Source: a virus
Length of the DNA: 21,656 nucleotides
Virus record (IMG/VR): IMGVR_UViG_3300030202_000518
Coordinates: 1-21,656 of that record
Reading direction: 5' to 3' (one strand)
Below the pieces are notes generated by a model. It did not search any database and had not been told where the DNA came from. It saw nothing but the letters and a program-made list of their open reading frames with translations. Position 1 is the first letter of the stretch; each line of letters begins with the position of its first letter. Of this stretch, positions 14,355-20,489 are shown one piece after another. The translations under genes and the position numbers were made by a program.

Positions 14355-14920
14355 CAGAAATCATCCTCGTCTTCTTCTGTACTAGTAGTGATGTTGGGTT
14401 CAGAAGCTTTGAAGCCTTCAGTCTTACCAAACAATGCAGCTACATCTTCAGCAGCCATATCACCAGTGTCTACACCAGCTCCTGATTGCAAAGACACCAG
14501 TTGTACACCAACCAGTTTAAGGCTTGTGCCGTAAGTGACTCCATCTTTGAGGATATATGGTTTCTGATAAAACGCCAGCTTAACTGTGCTACCAGAATAC
14601 ATGGGTGTATTCGCGTCTGTGACAGGTGTACCTTCGGTATCGACAACAGGTGGACGGTTCTCTTCATTCCAGCTGAACTTAACTTTGAACTGGTTGTCTG
14701 CAACCTCTTCCCATGGTTCAGGCTTGAGTACAGAACGCTTAGGATTCTTCAGCTTACCTTGTGCCCATTCGAGAGACTCAGTACGGTCTTCCTCCAGGGC
14801 GTCAACCATCTCGCTATTGACAATAGCAGAGAGGGAATAGCCAAACTTACTTGGCTTCAGTACAGCTTGATAACCCTCAAGGATAACAGGCTGTTCAGTT
14901 TTGTGGATAGTGCGTGGCAT
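14354..14920 (-). CDS. Single-stranded DNA-binding protein (T7 gp2.5-like)
   Basis: A 188-aa protein with the gp2.5-like OB fold (QAVLKPSKFGYSLSAIVNS, KVKFSWNEENRPPVVD, GSTVKLAFYQKPY, GVTYGTSLKLVGVQLVSL) and a highly acidic C-terminal tail EEDEDDF ending in Phe. In T7 that tail contacts DNA polymerase and primase-helicase. It coats ssDNA during replication and recombination. The ATG overlaps the RNA polymerase stop codon as TAATG. Confidence 0.95.
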   Translation of the reverse strand: MPRTIHKTEQPVILEGYQAVLKPSKFGYSLSAIVNSEMVDALEEDRTESLEWAQGKLKNPKRSVLKPEPWEEVADNQFKVKFSWNEENRPPVVDTEGTPVTDANTPMYSGSTVKLAFYQKPYILKDGVTYGTSLKLVGVQLVSLQSGAGVDTGDMAAEDVAALFGKTEGFKASEPNITTSTEEDEDDF

Positions 14921-17265
14921 TAACAGAAAAAATAAGTGGATTCAATTACGGATTCTGGTTGCAGATCTCCAATAATCGGTGGATCAGTCTCCGCTTCTAT
15001 TTGATTAGCGAAGTCTTGTAGGTAATCATGCTCTGCAAATAAATGCATATATGTCTCCCGTACTACTGAACTTAACAGTTCCATATCTGTAGCACGACAT
15101 AACACTGAGTCATGAATTAAGGCAATCGGTGCATAGAAAGACAATGCACTGAAATGTAGTAGTGAAGCGTCGAGTGAATGTATTAAATTAGGAGCTGTTG
15201 CATTCTTGTGGTGTTGCTTATCAACTTTGTTACTATCTTCAGTAGCAACGGTGAGTTTACAACGACCAAGTAACTGTAGCTCAACTTGAATAGTTTTAGG
15301 TTTCATCAACCGTTGGTTAACGACAAAACCAGATGGTGTTACCCACTTTAGTTCCGTCTTACCTCTATCAATAGCTTTAGCTACTTCACTCTCAATCCAT
15401 GACATAACAGCCATAGGACCAGGTACAACAGTATCCATTGCCTCTCTAACGGCGACAACAGTCTTAGTTAGATCGTCCTTTTCAATCTCAACACCTTTCT
15501 CTTTTAGTGCGTCCTTGATGTACCCACGATTTGAAAAAGGTTTAGCATTGTAAGGTACTGTCATGACTACACGTTTGACTACCTTTCTATCCATATAATT
15601 ACGGATAGAATTAGGGCAGAAAGGAGCAGCAGTATTAGCAACGACAGCATAAGCATCCTGCGGTTTATCAGACGGTATTACATTAACTAGACTAGCAGTA
15701 GATTTATCTCTAGCTAATCCAGCTAGTATTTGTAACCCACTACATGTAGCGTCAGTAGCAACTATACCACCTGTTGTTGTTCTATCTTTAATTAAGACAC
15801 AATGATAGTACTCATCACAAGCAGCTAAGAATTGCCACGGCTCTGCCGCCTCTTCCCACTCGTGAATGTGTCGGATAGGATCACAAGCGACCATAGAAAT
15901 AATATGAGTATTTTCTGATACCCATTTTAATCTATCTTCAATAGTCTCTTTATCCTTACCATAAGTAGTAGCAACTTGGAAAGCTAACCATTTCTCAGCA
16001 TACTTATTCATCGTTGCTTCTTTAGCAAATCGAAGTAGACTTTTTCCAAAGTCAGTATCTTGAGGAGTTAAGTGTGATGGAATTGGGTAAGCTCTTCCAC
16101 GGTAGTCAAAGCTCCAAGGTAGATAGAATCTATCCTTATCTTTAAACCTTGCTACTGCTTCCATTGTCATTCGAGTTCTACAAGATTTTCTAAACTCTTG
16201 AGCTTGTAAGTCATGGACTACTTTAGCTCTTCGTTTATAATCTTGTCTTGACTCTTTATTAATATCAATATCTACCGGTTTAGGTGGTAGATCATGATGC
16301 ATAATAGGGAGGAACTTACCGACAGCTCGTTCCATTCTATCTAGTTCTTCCGCTACCTTTACTGTGAAAGGATTTAAACGGTAAGCCACCTTCTGAATTT
16401 TGTTTAGAAATTCAATTGGTGTTTCTCCCTGTATAGATGTGGGGTTACCGCGTCTTACCAAATGATGCCCAGCCATGATCTCATTTAGGAAATAACCACC
16501 GCATGCCTCATTGCTCCAATCCCTTGGAGGTATAAGCATAGGCCATGCAACAGGGCTAAATAGTTCAGCATTCCTCATGATTTCATCCTTCATCTCCAAG
16601 AATTCTGGAGTAGGGATGACATGTTGGATTTTTCTGCGTCCTTGCTGATGAATGTGTCGGGTAAACCAACCACTAGTCTCCATAATGCAGTCTAGTAACC
16701 AACCACCAAGTTGAACACGGTTTTTACTACCCCAGGTTTGCCATTGTTGAACATTATATCTGTTCATCAATGTGCGTATGTTAACTAGTTTTTGTTGTGT
16801 ACCACTAGAACTGTGCCAATAACGTTCTTTTAGTTTATACAACAAACCAGGTGCTGTTCTTTCATAGTGTCTCATCTGACACTCTTGTTCAACAGCTAAC
16901 CCAATAGCCTCACAAACGCCTACAACCCCGTTGGATTTATCCTTATGACTGAATACCCTGTCAAAGCATACCTTGAGTGCTATAGCGGCAGCAGCAAGGG
17001 GCTCAACATCAACTAGATACTGTTGTATCTCTTTGAATGATTTACCTGCCTGTCCTTTCTTTAACCTGGCGTTAGTATCTTCAATACGTGCCACCAACAA
17101 AGGCAAAAGGGCATCAATAGAAGCAGCTCCGTAAACACTAGCAGACGCATAGGATTTGTTCTCTAAATCACGGGTATTTTTATGTAGCTTGTTTAGTCCG
17201 TGTGCAATGGCAGCACGTTCTAGCTTGATTTGTGCGTCTAGCTCTTGTTCAGTCGGAATCAGCAA
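14920..17265 (-). CDS. Single-subunit phage RNA polymerase (T7 gp1-like), TTG start
   Basis: A 781-aa T7-type RNA polymerase that transcribes middle and late genes. Numbered from the TTG: D387-YRGR segment (WSFDYRGRAYPIPS), catalytic D505 (TDATCSGLQ), K564-R565 and Y572 (VVKRVVMTVPYN), and H718-D719 (ALIHDSV). The C-terminus is YFFC instead of T7's FAFA. There is no ATG near the N-terminus. The best start is TTG at 17265: AGGAG at 17279-17275 lies 9 bases upstream, and homologs begin near PTEQELDAQIKLE. A longer frame from another TTG at 17340 lacks a ribosome site and is mainly covered by the 42-aa frame upstream. Confidence 0.95.
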   Translation of the reverse strand: MLIPTEQELDAQIKLERAAIAHGLNKLHKNTRDLENKSYASASVYGAASIDALLPLLVARIEDTNARLKKGQAGKSFKEIQQYLVDVEPLAAAAIALKVCFDRVFSHKDKSNGVVGVCEAIGLAVEQECQMRHYERTAPGLLYKLKERYWHSSSGTQQKLVNIRTLMNRYNVQQWQTWGSKNRVQLGGWLLDCIMETSGWFTRHIHQQGRRKIQHVIPTPEFLEMKDEIMRNAELFSPVAWPMLIPPRDWSNEACGGYFLNEIMAGHHLVRRGNPTSIQGETPIEFLNKIQKVAYRLNPFTVKVAEELDRMERAVGKFLPIMHHDLPPKPVDIDINKESRQDYKRRAKVVHDLQAQEFRKSCRTRMTMEAVARFKDKDRFYLPWSFDYRGRAYPIPSHLTPQDTDFGKSLLRFAKEATMNKYAEKWLAFQVATTYGKDKETIEDRLKWVSENTHIISMVACDPIRHIHEWEEAAEPWQFLAACDEYYHCVLIKDRTTTGGIVATDATCSGLQILAGLARDKSTASLVNVIPSDKPQDAYAVVANTAAPFCPNSIRNYMDRKVVKRVVMTVPYNAKPFSNRGYIKDALKEKGVEIEKDDLTKTVVAVREAMDTVVPGPMAVMSWIESEVAKAIDRGKTELKWVTPSGFVVNQRLMKPKTIQVELQLLGRCKLTVATEDSNKVDKQHHKNATAPNLIHSLDASLLHFSALSFYAPIALIHDSVLCRATDMELLSSVVRETYMHLFAEHDYLQDFANQIEAETDPPIIGDLQPESVIESTYFFC

Positions 17266-17377
17266 TAAACTCTTCTCCTGCGGACTTGCTTTGCGTGTAT
17301 GTGAAATCGTAACACTGAGCCAGCTCAGGGTAGTCTTCAACTAGTTCTTCAAATTGTTCAGTCGAAATCAAACTCAT
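17249..17377 (-). CDS. 42-aa acidic microprotein before RNA polymerase
   Basis: MSLISTEQFEELVEDYPELA is followed by QCYDFTYTQSKSAGEEFIADSD. It overlaps the upstream 105-aa gene by 20 bases and the RNA polymerase start by 17 bases, each in different frames, and its last codons contain the polymerase ribosome site (AGGAG). AAGGA precedes its ATG with short spacing. The acidic helical N-terminus looks genuine. Translation through it could couple with polymerase expression. Function unknown. Confidence 0.55.
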   Translation of the reverse strand: MSLISTEQFEELVEDYPELAQCYDFTYTQSKSAGEEFIADSD

Positions 17378-17675
17378 CGTCCTTGTGTGGTTTAACAAAT
17401 TGTAGTTCTGAATCAGTACATACTATAAATTCAGAGTTATTTAACATTAGTTGCCTAACTTTATTCTTGGCAGCATGATGCTTTTGATATACATATTCTT
17501 TAATTTTACCTTTTGGTGTGGTTTCTCTAATGATACAACACACAGAGGATGGTAGTTCCCAACCTCTGAGCTTCCAATCTACAAATTCTTCGTAAGTTGG
17601 TGAATATAGAAACTCATCAGGTACTTCCTTCCATTGTTGCCAGTTGTTAGGGAGATACGGTTTTTTACCACTCAT
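17358..17675 (-). CDS. 105-aa hypothetical protein upstream of RNA polymerase
   Basis: The N-terminal part LPNNWQQWKEVPDEFLYSPT and a WKLRGWELPSSVCCIIRE segment resemble small proteins seen at this place in other cyanopodoviruses. The middle (GKIKEYVYQKHHAAKNKVRQ) is basic, the end (HKDDEFDFD) acidic. No known domain. The ATG overlaps the 55-aa gene's stop codon region by 11 bases. I can place it but not give it a function. Confidence 0.75.
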   Translation of the reverse strand: MSGKKPYLPNNWQQWKEVPDEFLYSPTYEEFVDWKLRGWELPSSVCCIIRETTPKGKIKEYVYQKHHAAKNKVRQLMLNNSEFIVCTDSELQFVKPHKDDEFDFD

Positions 17676-17832
17676 CGTTGTCTAAATAAACATCCTTAAG
17701 TTTAGAGGAGCCACCGGACAATTCAGCAGCAGCCCATAAGGCATGTTCTAAATTGGGTGCAAGTAACCACTGCACCTGCTCGTCTGTTGTGACATAACGC
17801 CACATCTTGAGGGTTTGTTTTTTTAGCATCAT
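17665..17832 (-). CDS. 55-aa hypothetical protein
   Basis: MMLKKQTLKMWRYVTTDEQV continues with a VQWLLAPNLEHALWAAAELS helix and the acidic end KDVYLDNDEW. The pattern, a substituted-strand start followed by an Ala-rich helix, resembles small modification or inhibitor-type domains, but no family is certain. The start ATGATGA overlaps the stop codon of the upstream membrane peptide; either ATG (17832 or 17829) is possible. Its end overlaps the 105-aa gene by 11 bases. Confidence 0.65.
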   Translation of the reverse strand: MMLKKQTLKMWRYVTTDEQVQWLLAPNLEHALWAAAELSGGSSKLKDVYLDNDEW

Positions 17833-17948
17833 TTCTTTGAATAGTACTTAGAGGTGATACGGTTTGAGCGCTGCCATATGATAGCAGTGCTGAACAATCC
17901 TACCATACCAACGATGGCAAGAATAATGTTGGACTCATTCCATTGCAT
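17829..17948 (-). CDS. 39-aa single-span membrane peptide
   Basis: The N-terminal MQWNES is followed by a 19-residue hydrophobic helix NIILAIVGMVGLFSTAIIW and the basic end QRSNRITSKYYSKK, so it predicts as one transmembrane span with a positive C-terminus in the cytoplasm. It could be a tiny holin-like or membrane-inhibitory peptide. Position before the RNA polymerase argues for an early anti-host role rather than lysis, but this is inference. A run of eight T residues directly precedes the ATG. Confidence 0.6.
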   Translation of the reverse strand: MQWNESNIILAIVGMVGLFSTAIIWQRSNRITSKYYSKK

Positions 17949-18018
17949 AAAAAAAACTGCGTCCTTGCTGGTGTGAATGTGGAATGGCGACACAACTGAT
18001 GTGCCGCCTATGTGTTAC
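17949..18018 (-). terminator. Strong hairpin after the ArdA-like gene, with downstream T8 run
   Basis: On the minus strand GGCGGCACA and TGTGTCGCC (18008-18000 and 17994-17986) form a 9-bp stem with one G-U pair and a 5-base loop. It lies 10 bases after the ArdA-like stop codon. A run of eight T residues follows, but about 30 bases later, so a simple intrinsic terminator is uncertain. It may mark the boundary between early genes and the RNA polymerase block, or be a processing site. Confidence 0.5.
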
Positions 18019-18354
18019 TTAGACGTTACGATTGAAGAAGTAATACTCATAATTGAAGTAAACTTCGAAGTAATCATATTGCAAACTTTGGTGCCATACC
18101 ATCTCGTAATCAATAGCAGACTGGAGAAAGATTGGCAGTGCGTCAAGCTCGTGGCTGTAACAATCCTCGACTAAATTCTCACTGAATGCCTCAACACTTG
18201 GGAAGCAACCAGAGTATGCATTCTCAAGATCCTCAGCATCATCCAACCCATAACCTTGCAACTCTTTGACAAACATGTCGATAAGATGCTCAGCATCAGT
18301 CTCAAGAATGTTGGATACAATTTCTTGAATAGGTGTCAACGTAGTTTGAGTCAT
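18019..18354 (-). CDS. ArdA-like anti-restriction protein, short form
   Basis: With the ATG at 18354 this is 111 aa and strongly acidic. The part from about residue 40 follows the ArdA (PF07275) C-terminal pattern: AYSGCFPSVEAFSENLVED, then LPxxLQSAIDYExVW, then LQYDYFEV and YYFFNRN. ArdA proteins mimic bent DNA and block type I restriction enzymes. Full ArdA is about 165 aa; here the first domain is missing or reduced. Early placement before the polymerase fits an anti-host role. No Shine-Dalgarno sequence precedes the ATG. A general-purpose DNA mimic with another target is the alternative. Confidence 0.65.
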   Translation of the reverse strand: MTQTTLTPIQEIVSNILETDAEHLIDMFVKELQGYGLDDAEDLENAYSGCFPSVEAFSENLVEDCYSHELDALPIFLQSAIDYEMVWHQSLQYDYFEVYFNYEYYFFNRNV

Positions 18355-18389
18355 GATGTTGTAAATGTGTTGTTTGATGAGTGACAATG

Positions 18390-18629
18390 TCAGGCAGCAA
18401 TCGGGAAGCAAGACACACCGTCAGCTTTGCAGAACTTGTTAACCCACTTGCCGAAAGACTCGACATTGTGGAACAAAATGTCAAACATTGCGTCTTCGTC
18501 GATGTTGCTGTAGAGATACTGATTGCCGTTTTTGTAGGTAACCAGTGCTTGATTGTGCAGAGGAGAAACCTCAAGCTGATCAATCATAGTGGATTTGATG
18601 GTGTTGCGTGCAGCAGGAATAAAGAACAT
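18390..18629 (-). CDS. KTSC-domain protein 1
   Basis: A 79-aa protein with the KTSC fold pattern (strand-strand-helix): PLHNQALVTYKNGNQYLYSN, then DAMFDILFHNVESFGKWVNK. The KTSC domain occurs alone in many phages and at the C-terminus of lysyl-tRNA synthetases; its function in phages is unknown. It is related to the neighbour at 18704-18958, sharing the order x-V-P-x-x-x-x-x-x-T-Y-x-Y-x-N-V-type strands and S-G-x-W-V-N-x near the end. It is preceded by twin hairpins (18655-18693) and has no Shine-Dalgarno sequence. Confidence 0.7.
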   Translation of the reverse strand: MFFIPAARNTIKSTMIDQLEVSPLHNQALVTYKNGNQYLYSNIDEDAMFDILFHNVESFGKWVNKFCKADGVSCFPIAA

Positions 18630-18654
18630 TGTGTATGTGAAATAAGGTGAATAG

Positions 18655-18693
18655 TGTAGATGTGAAGTCTACAGAGAGAGCACGTATGCTCTC
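18655..18693 (-). repeat. Twin hairpins before KTSC gene 1
   Basis: Two neighbouring inverted repeats: TGTAGA/TCTACA (7-base loop, 18655-18673) and GAGAGC/GCTCTC (6-base loop, 18676-18693). They fill the gap between the KTSC genes. The first matches a hairpin at 18981-18999 with a compensating base-pair change, which suggests conserved RNA structure. Confidence 0.7.
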
Positions 18694-18703
18694 AGTGTAA
18701 ACA

Positions 18704-18958
18704 TCAAGCGTAGTTGAATGCTACCTTGTGCATGTCATGCAGTCGCACAAAGTTGTTATACTGTTTGGCGAGGACATTTTCGTTAACCCACAATCCCAAC
18801 GACATGTTAGGGTTGAGGATGAGATTGAGAATAGCACGACGGCTAACATTGTGATACTCGTAAGTACCTGTGCTAAATGTAGCAATGACTTTACCACGTA
18901 CAGGATCAACAACCATAGAATCTACAGCGTCAGAAGTACGAACAGGAATGCGAATCAT
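18704..18958 (-). CDS. KTSC-domain protein 2
   Basis: An 84-aa protein: DAVDSMVVDPVRGKVIATFS leads into TGTYEYHNVSRRAILNLILN and SLGLWVNENVL, the KTSC order (two strand hairpin, Y-x-Y-x-x-V, then a helix and a final strand with W-V-N). It is a tandem paralog of the gene at 18390-18629, from which it differs much in sequence. A C-terminal LAKQYNNFVRLHDMHKVAF extension is extra. It has twin hairpins upstream (18981-19020) and no Shine-Dalgarno sequence. Confidence 0.7.
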   Translation of the reverse strand: MIRIPVRTSDAVDSMVVDPVRGKVIATFSTGTYEYHNVSRRAILNLILNPNMSLGLWVNENVLAKQYNNFVRLHDMHKVAFNYA

Positions 18959-18980
18959 AAGTGAATGTGTTAGTGAATGA

Positions 18981-19020
18981 TGTAGCTATGAATGCTACAG
19001 ACAGGCGTAATATTGCCTGT
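18981..19020 (-). repeat. Twin hairpins before KTSC gene 2
   Basis: TGTAGC/GCTACA with a 7-base loop (18981-18999) and ACAGGC/GCCTGT with an 8-base loop (19001-19020), separated by only one base. They occupy the 71-bp gap between the 68-aa gene and KTSC gene 2. Same architecture and spacing as 18655-18693. Confidence 0.7.
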
Positions 19021-19029
19021 GTGTAACAA

Positions 19030-19236
19030 TCAACCGTAGTGAGTATCCATGAACTCGTCAAGAGTATATGTGTCGTCAGTGGATGTCTCGTTGATGAGAT
19101 CGTCAAGTGACATAGTCTGCAGATGAGTGAGATACTCAGAAGGTGACATGTCAACGTCGGGATCGAAGTCGTCATGACACAAGAACTCGTACTCGGAATG
19201 CAGAGCAGAGATGAGTTGAGAGCGTGTGTAAGTCAT
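19030..19236 (-). CDS. 68-aa conserved cyanophage small protein
   Basis: MTYTRSQLISALHSEYEFLC continues HDDFDPDVDMSPSEYLTHLQ, with an acidic ending TDDTYTLDEFMDTHYG. This helical, acidic type with the CHDDFDPDVD segment is one I recognise as a widespread hypothetical of marine cyanophages, T4-like included. I chose the ATG at 19236, directly after the promoter at 19243-19271; the longer frame from 19305 would translate through that promoter. Function unknown. Confidence 0.75.
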   Translation of the reverse strand: MTYTRSQLISALHSEYEFLCHDDFDPDVDMSPSEYLTHLQTMSLDDLINETSTDDTYTLDEFMDTHYG

Positions 19237-19242
19237 GCTGTA

Positions 19243-19271
19243 AGTATGGCAGAAAATGAGTGAGAAGTCAA
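19243..19271 (-). promoter_or_regulatory. sigma70-type early promoter, copy 3
   Basis: TTGACT at 19271-19266, a spacer of 17 bases, and TGC-CATACT with -10 at 19248-19243 (extended -10 TGn). Upstream it carries CTGTCTACTACCTC as in copy 1. Predicted transcription start coincides with the ATG at 19236. One of three near-copies (others 19464-19492 and 20053-20081). Confidence 0.8.
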
Positions 19272-19286
19272 GAGGTAGTAGACAGT

Positions 19287-19457
19287 TTACCAGTTGACAT
19301 TCCATGTGCCTTCGTTAGCACCAGCATCACGCGCAGCACGGCGACACTGACGCTGCATTAGTTCGTGCTCGATGCACTCACGTGCAATGCTCGCGAGATA
19401 CTCATTCGATGCAAATACACCGTTGCTGTAGTTAGTGAGTTTGGTTGTTTTGTTCAT
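19287..19457 (-). CDS. 56-aa early protein, unknown
   Basis: MNKTTKLTNYSNGVFASNEY is followed by a helix LASIARECIEHELMQRQCRR and a Gly/Asn-rich end NEGTWNVNW. The start at 19457 is chosen because promoter copy 2 ends six bases before it. A longer frame from the ATG at 19523, overlapping the upstream stop codon, would translate through the promoter. Charged helical middle, no known domain. Confidence 0.65.
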   Translation of the reverse strand: MNKTTKLTNYSNGVFASNEYLASIARECIEHELMQRQCRRAARDAGANEGTWNVNW

Positions 19458-19463
19458 ACTGTT

Positions 19464-19492
19464 AGTATGGCACGGATTGGATGGAAAGTCAA
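19464..19492 (-). promoter_or_regulatory. sigma70-type early promoter, copy 2
   Basis: TTGACT at 19492-19487, 17-base spacer, TGC-CATACT with -10 at 19469-19464. The upstream sequence GTGTCCACCATCAC is a diverged form of the CTGTCTACTAC seen at copies 1 and 3. The predicted start falls on the A of the ATG at 19457. Confidence 0.8.
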
Positions 19493-19519
19493 GTGATGGT
19501 GGACACTTGTAACATTGGT

Positions 19520-19699
19520 TCATAATGGTTGATAGTACACATGTTCTACGCTGTTGCTGATTTCATGATGCTGAACACCATTGATCTTTGCTGGTTTGTT
19601 ACGCTTACCCTTTGGTACTTTGTTACACCATAGCAGTGTCTTCATTGGTTTAGCGCCGCGTGTGAATGTGACATCCTTGAGTTTAACTTTGCTCATCAT
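19520..19699 (-). CDS. 59-aa basic protein, unknown
   Basis: Starts MMSKVKLKDVTFTRGAKPMK, continues TLLWCNKVPKGKRNKPAKIN, with the end HHEISNSVEHVYYQPL. The ATG at 19699 overlaps the upstream stop codon (TGATG); the next ATG at 19696 is equally possible. Basic, small and beta-strand-like, probably a compact early protein. No family recognised. Confidence 0.6.
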   Translation of the reverse strand: MMSKVKLKDVTFTRGAKPMKTLLWCNKVPKGKRNKPAKINGVQHHEISNSVEHVYYQPL

Positions 19700-20028
19700 C
19701 AATTACGAGGAAAGGTGTAACCGTGCTCAAACTCTACAGTCTCATTGTTATCAGTAATGAACCACTCATAGTTCTTCTGATATACACCACAACGTGTGCC
19801 ATCACACAGTGAGTTGATGATAGCATTTAAACGTGATTTAGTCGTGTTAGTCTGCCATCCACCATCATAAATCTCAACACTGTTGTTGTCAATGGTGGCG
19901 ATAAGATTCTTGTGTAGATACACACAGCACACATCACGTGATGGTGAATACATAACCTCTGTGTTGTCTTTATGCCAGTCATTCTTGTTAACAACTGCAC
20001 TGCACATTTGACGTTCGATGAGTCGCAT
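19699..20028 (-). CDS. 109-aa early phage protein
   Basis: The C-terminal part TTKSRLNAIINSLCDGTRCGVYQKNYEWFITDNNE followed by FEHGYTF resembles a type of small phage protein found in T7-like and T4-like cyanophages (NAI-x-VYQK-x-W-x-GYTF). The N-terminal half has the strand-like MCSAVVNK and DVCCVYLHKNLIATID. It follows promoter copy 1 with an AGAGG element before the ATG. Likely the first gene of the early operon; function unknown. Confidence 0.7.
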   Translation of the reverse strand: MRLIERQMCSAVVNKNDWHKDNTEVMYSPSRDVCCVYLHKNLIATIDNNSVEIYDGGWQTNTTKSRLNAIINSLCDGTRCGVYQKNYEWFITDNNETVEFEHGYTFPRN

Positions 20029-20052
20029 AACCTCTGTGTCTTGTATGCATAT

Positions 20053-20081
20053 AGTATGGCACAGCTCAACGCTGTTGTCAA
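20053..20081 (-). promoter_or_regulatory. sigma70-type early promoter, copy 1
   Basis: A perfect -35 TTGACA (20081-20076), 17-base spacer, and -10 CATACT (20058-20053) preceded by TGC. Upstream is CTGTCTACTACATG. About 24 bases of leader with an AGAGG element separate it from the ATG at 20028, unlike copies 2 and 3. Confidence 0.82.
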
Positions 20082-20167
20082 CATGTAGTAGACAGACGTT
20101 AAAGTGGCGCGACAGATGCTGTGCAATATTTACACGGATACGTGTACCACGTTAAATATTATTTAGC

Positions 20168-20267
20168 AGTGCAATCGCTCGCACTTCGTGCTCGCTCGTG
20201 GCGCAGCAGGTTGATACTTTGCAACAGGATTGAGGGAGCGAGCGATAGCGAGCGGCAGGATTGCACT
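20168..20267. repeat. 100-bp imperfect inverted repeat (long stem)
   Basis: Paired blocks: AGTGCAATC (20168-20176) with GATTGCACT (20259-20267); CGCTCGC (20176-20182) with GCGAGCG (20248-20254); GCTCGCTC (20190-20197) with GAGCGAGC (20236-20243). The first two stems share base 20176, so one pairing may shift by a base. Internal loops separate the stems, with about 38 bases at the apex. GC-rich within AT-rich surroundings. Confidence 0.75.
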
Positions 20268-20317
20268 AATGAGTATATTTTATAGCCCCATGGGGGATTT
20301 ATTTGTAATACTAATAT

Positions 20318-20345
20318 ATGCTATGCCTTCACAAATTTCTGTCAA
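20318..20345 (-). promoter_or_regulatory. Possible sigma70 promoter in the gene-free region
   Basis: Perfect -35 TTGACA (20345-20340) and TAGCAT (20323-20318; 4 of 6 consensus bases) with a 16-base spacer, directed towards the early genes. Weaker and different from the three repeated promoters. Confidence 0.4.
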
Positions 20346-20489
20346 AATTTAACGCCTGTTTCTCCCGATAATACGGTTTACACACTTTAAACTCGACATA
20401 ATCATTAATATACGGGGGTAAGTACTCCCAAACACGTAAGCAGTTTTGCATACTAACCATATTAGCGGTACATATAAGCCAAAAAGAGA

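Larger units (their letters stand above)
20127..20489. other. Gene-free region with large inverted repeat, possible origin or genome-end region
   Basis: No convincing gene in about 360 bases. It contains a 100-bp GC-rich imperfect inverted repeat (20168-20267), a CCCCATGGGG palindrome (20286-20295) and a sigma70-like promoter (20318-20345), and is otherwise AT-rich. It lies between thyX and the early genes, close to where the genome ends should be. It may hold the terminal repeat, a packaging signal or a replication origin; sequence alone does not decide. Confidence 0.5.

Noticed and set aside
17266-17340. RNA polymerase beginning at the TTG at 17340 (806 aa)
   Set aside because: There is no ribosome site, the added residues lack family similarity, and the 42-aa frame occupies the stretch. 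The TTG at 17265 has AGGAG at good spacing.
16634-17981. A 14-base exact match CTGCGTCCTTGCTG at 16634 and 17957, each followed within 1-3 bases by TGAATGTG
   Set aside because: In a window this size a single 14-base match is expected by chance about once. The extra 8-base match is suggestive, but one copy is coding sequence of the RNA polymerase and I see no mechanism.
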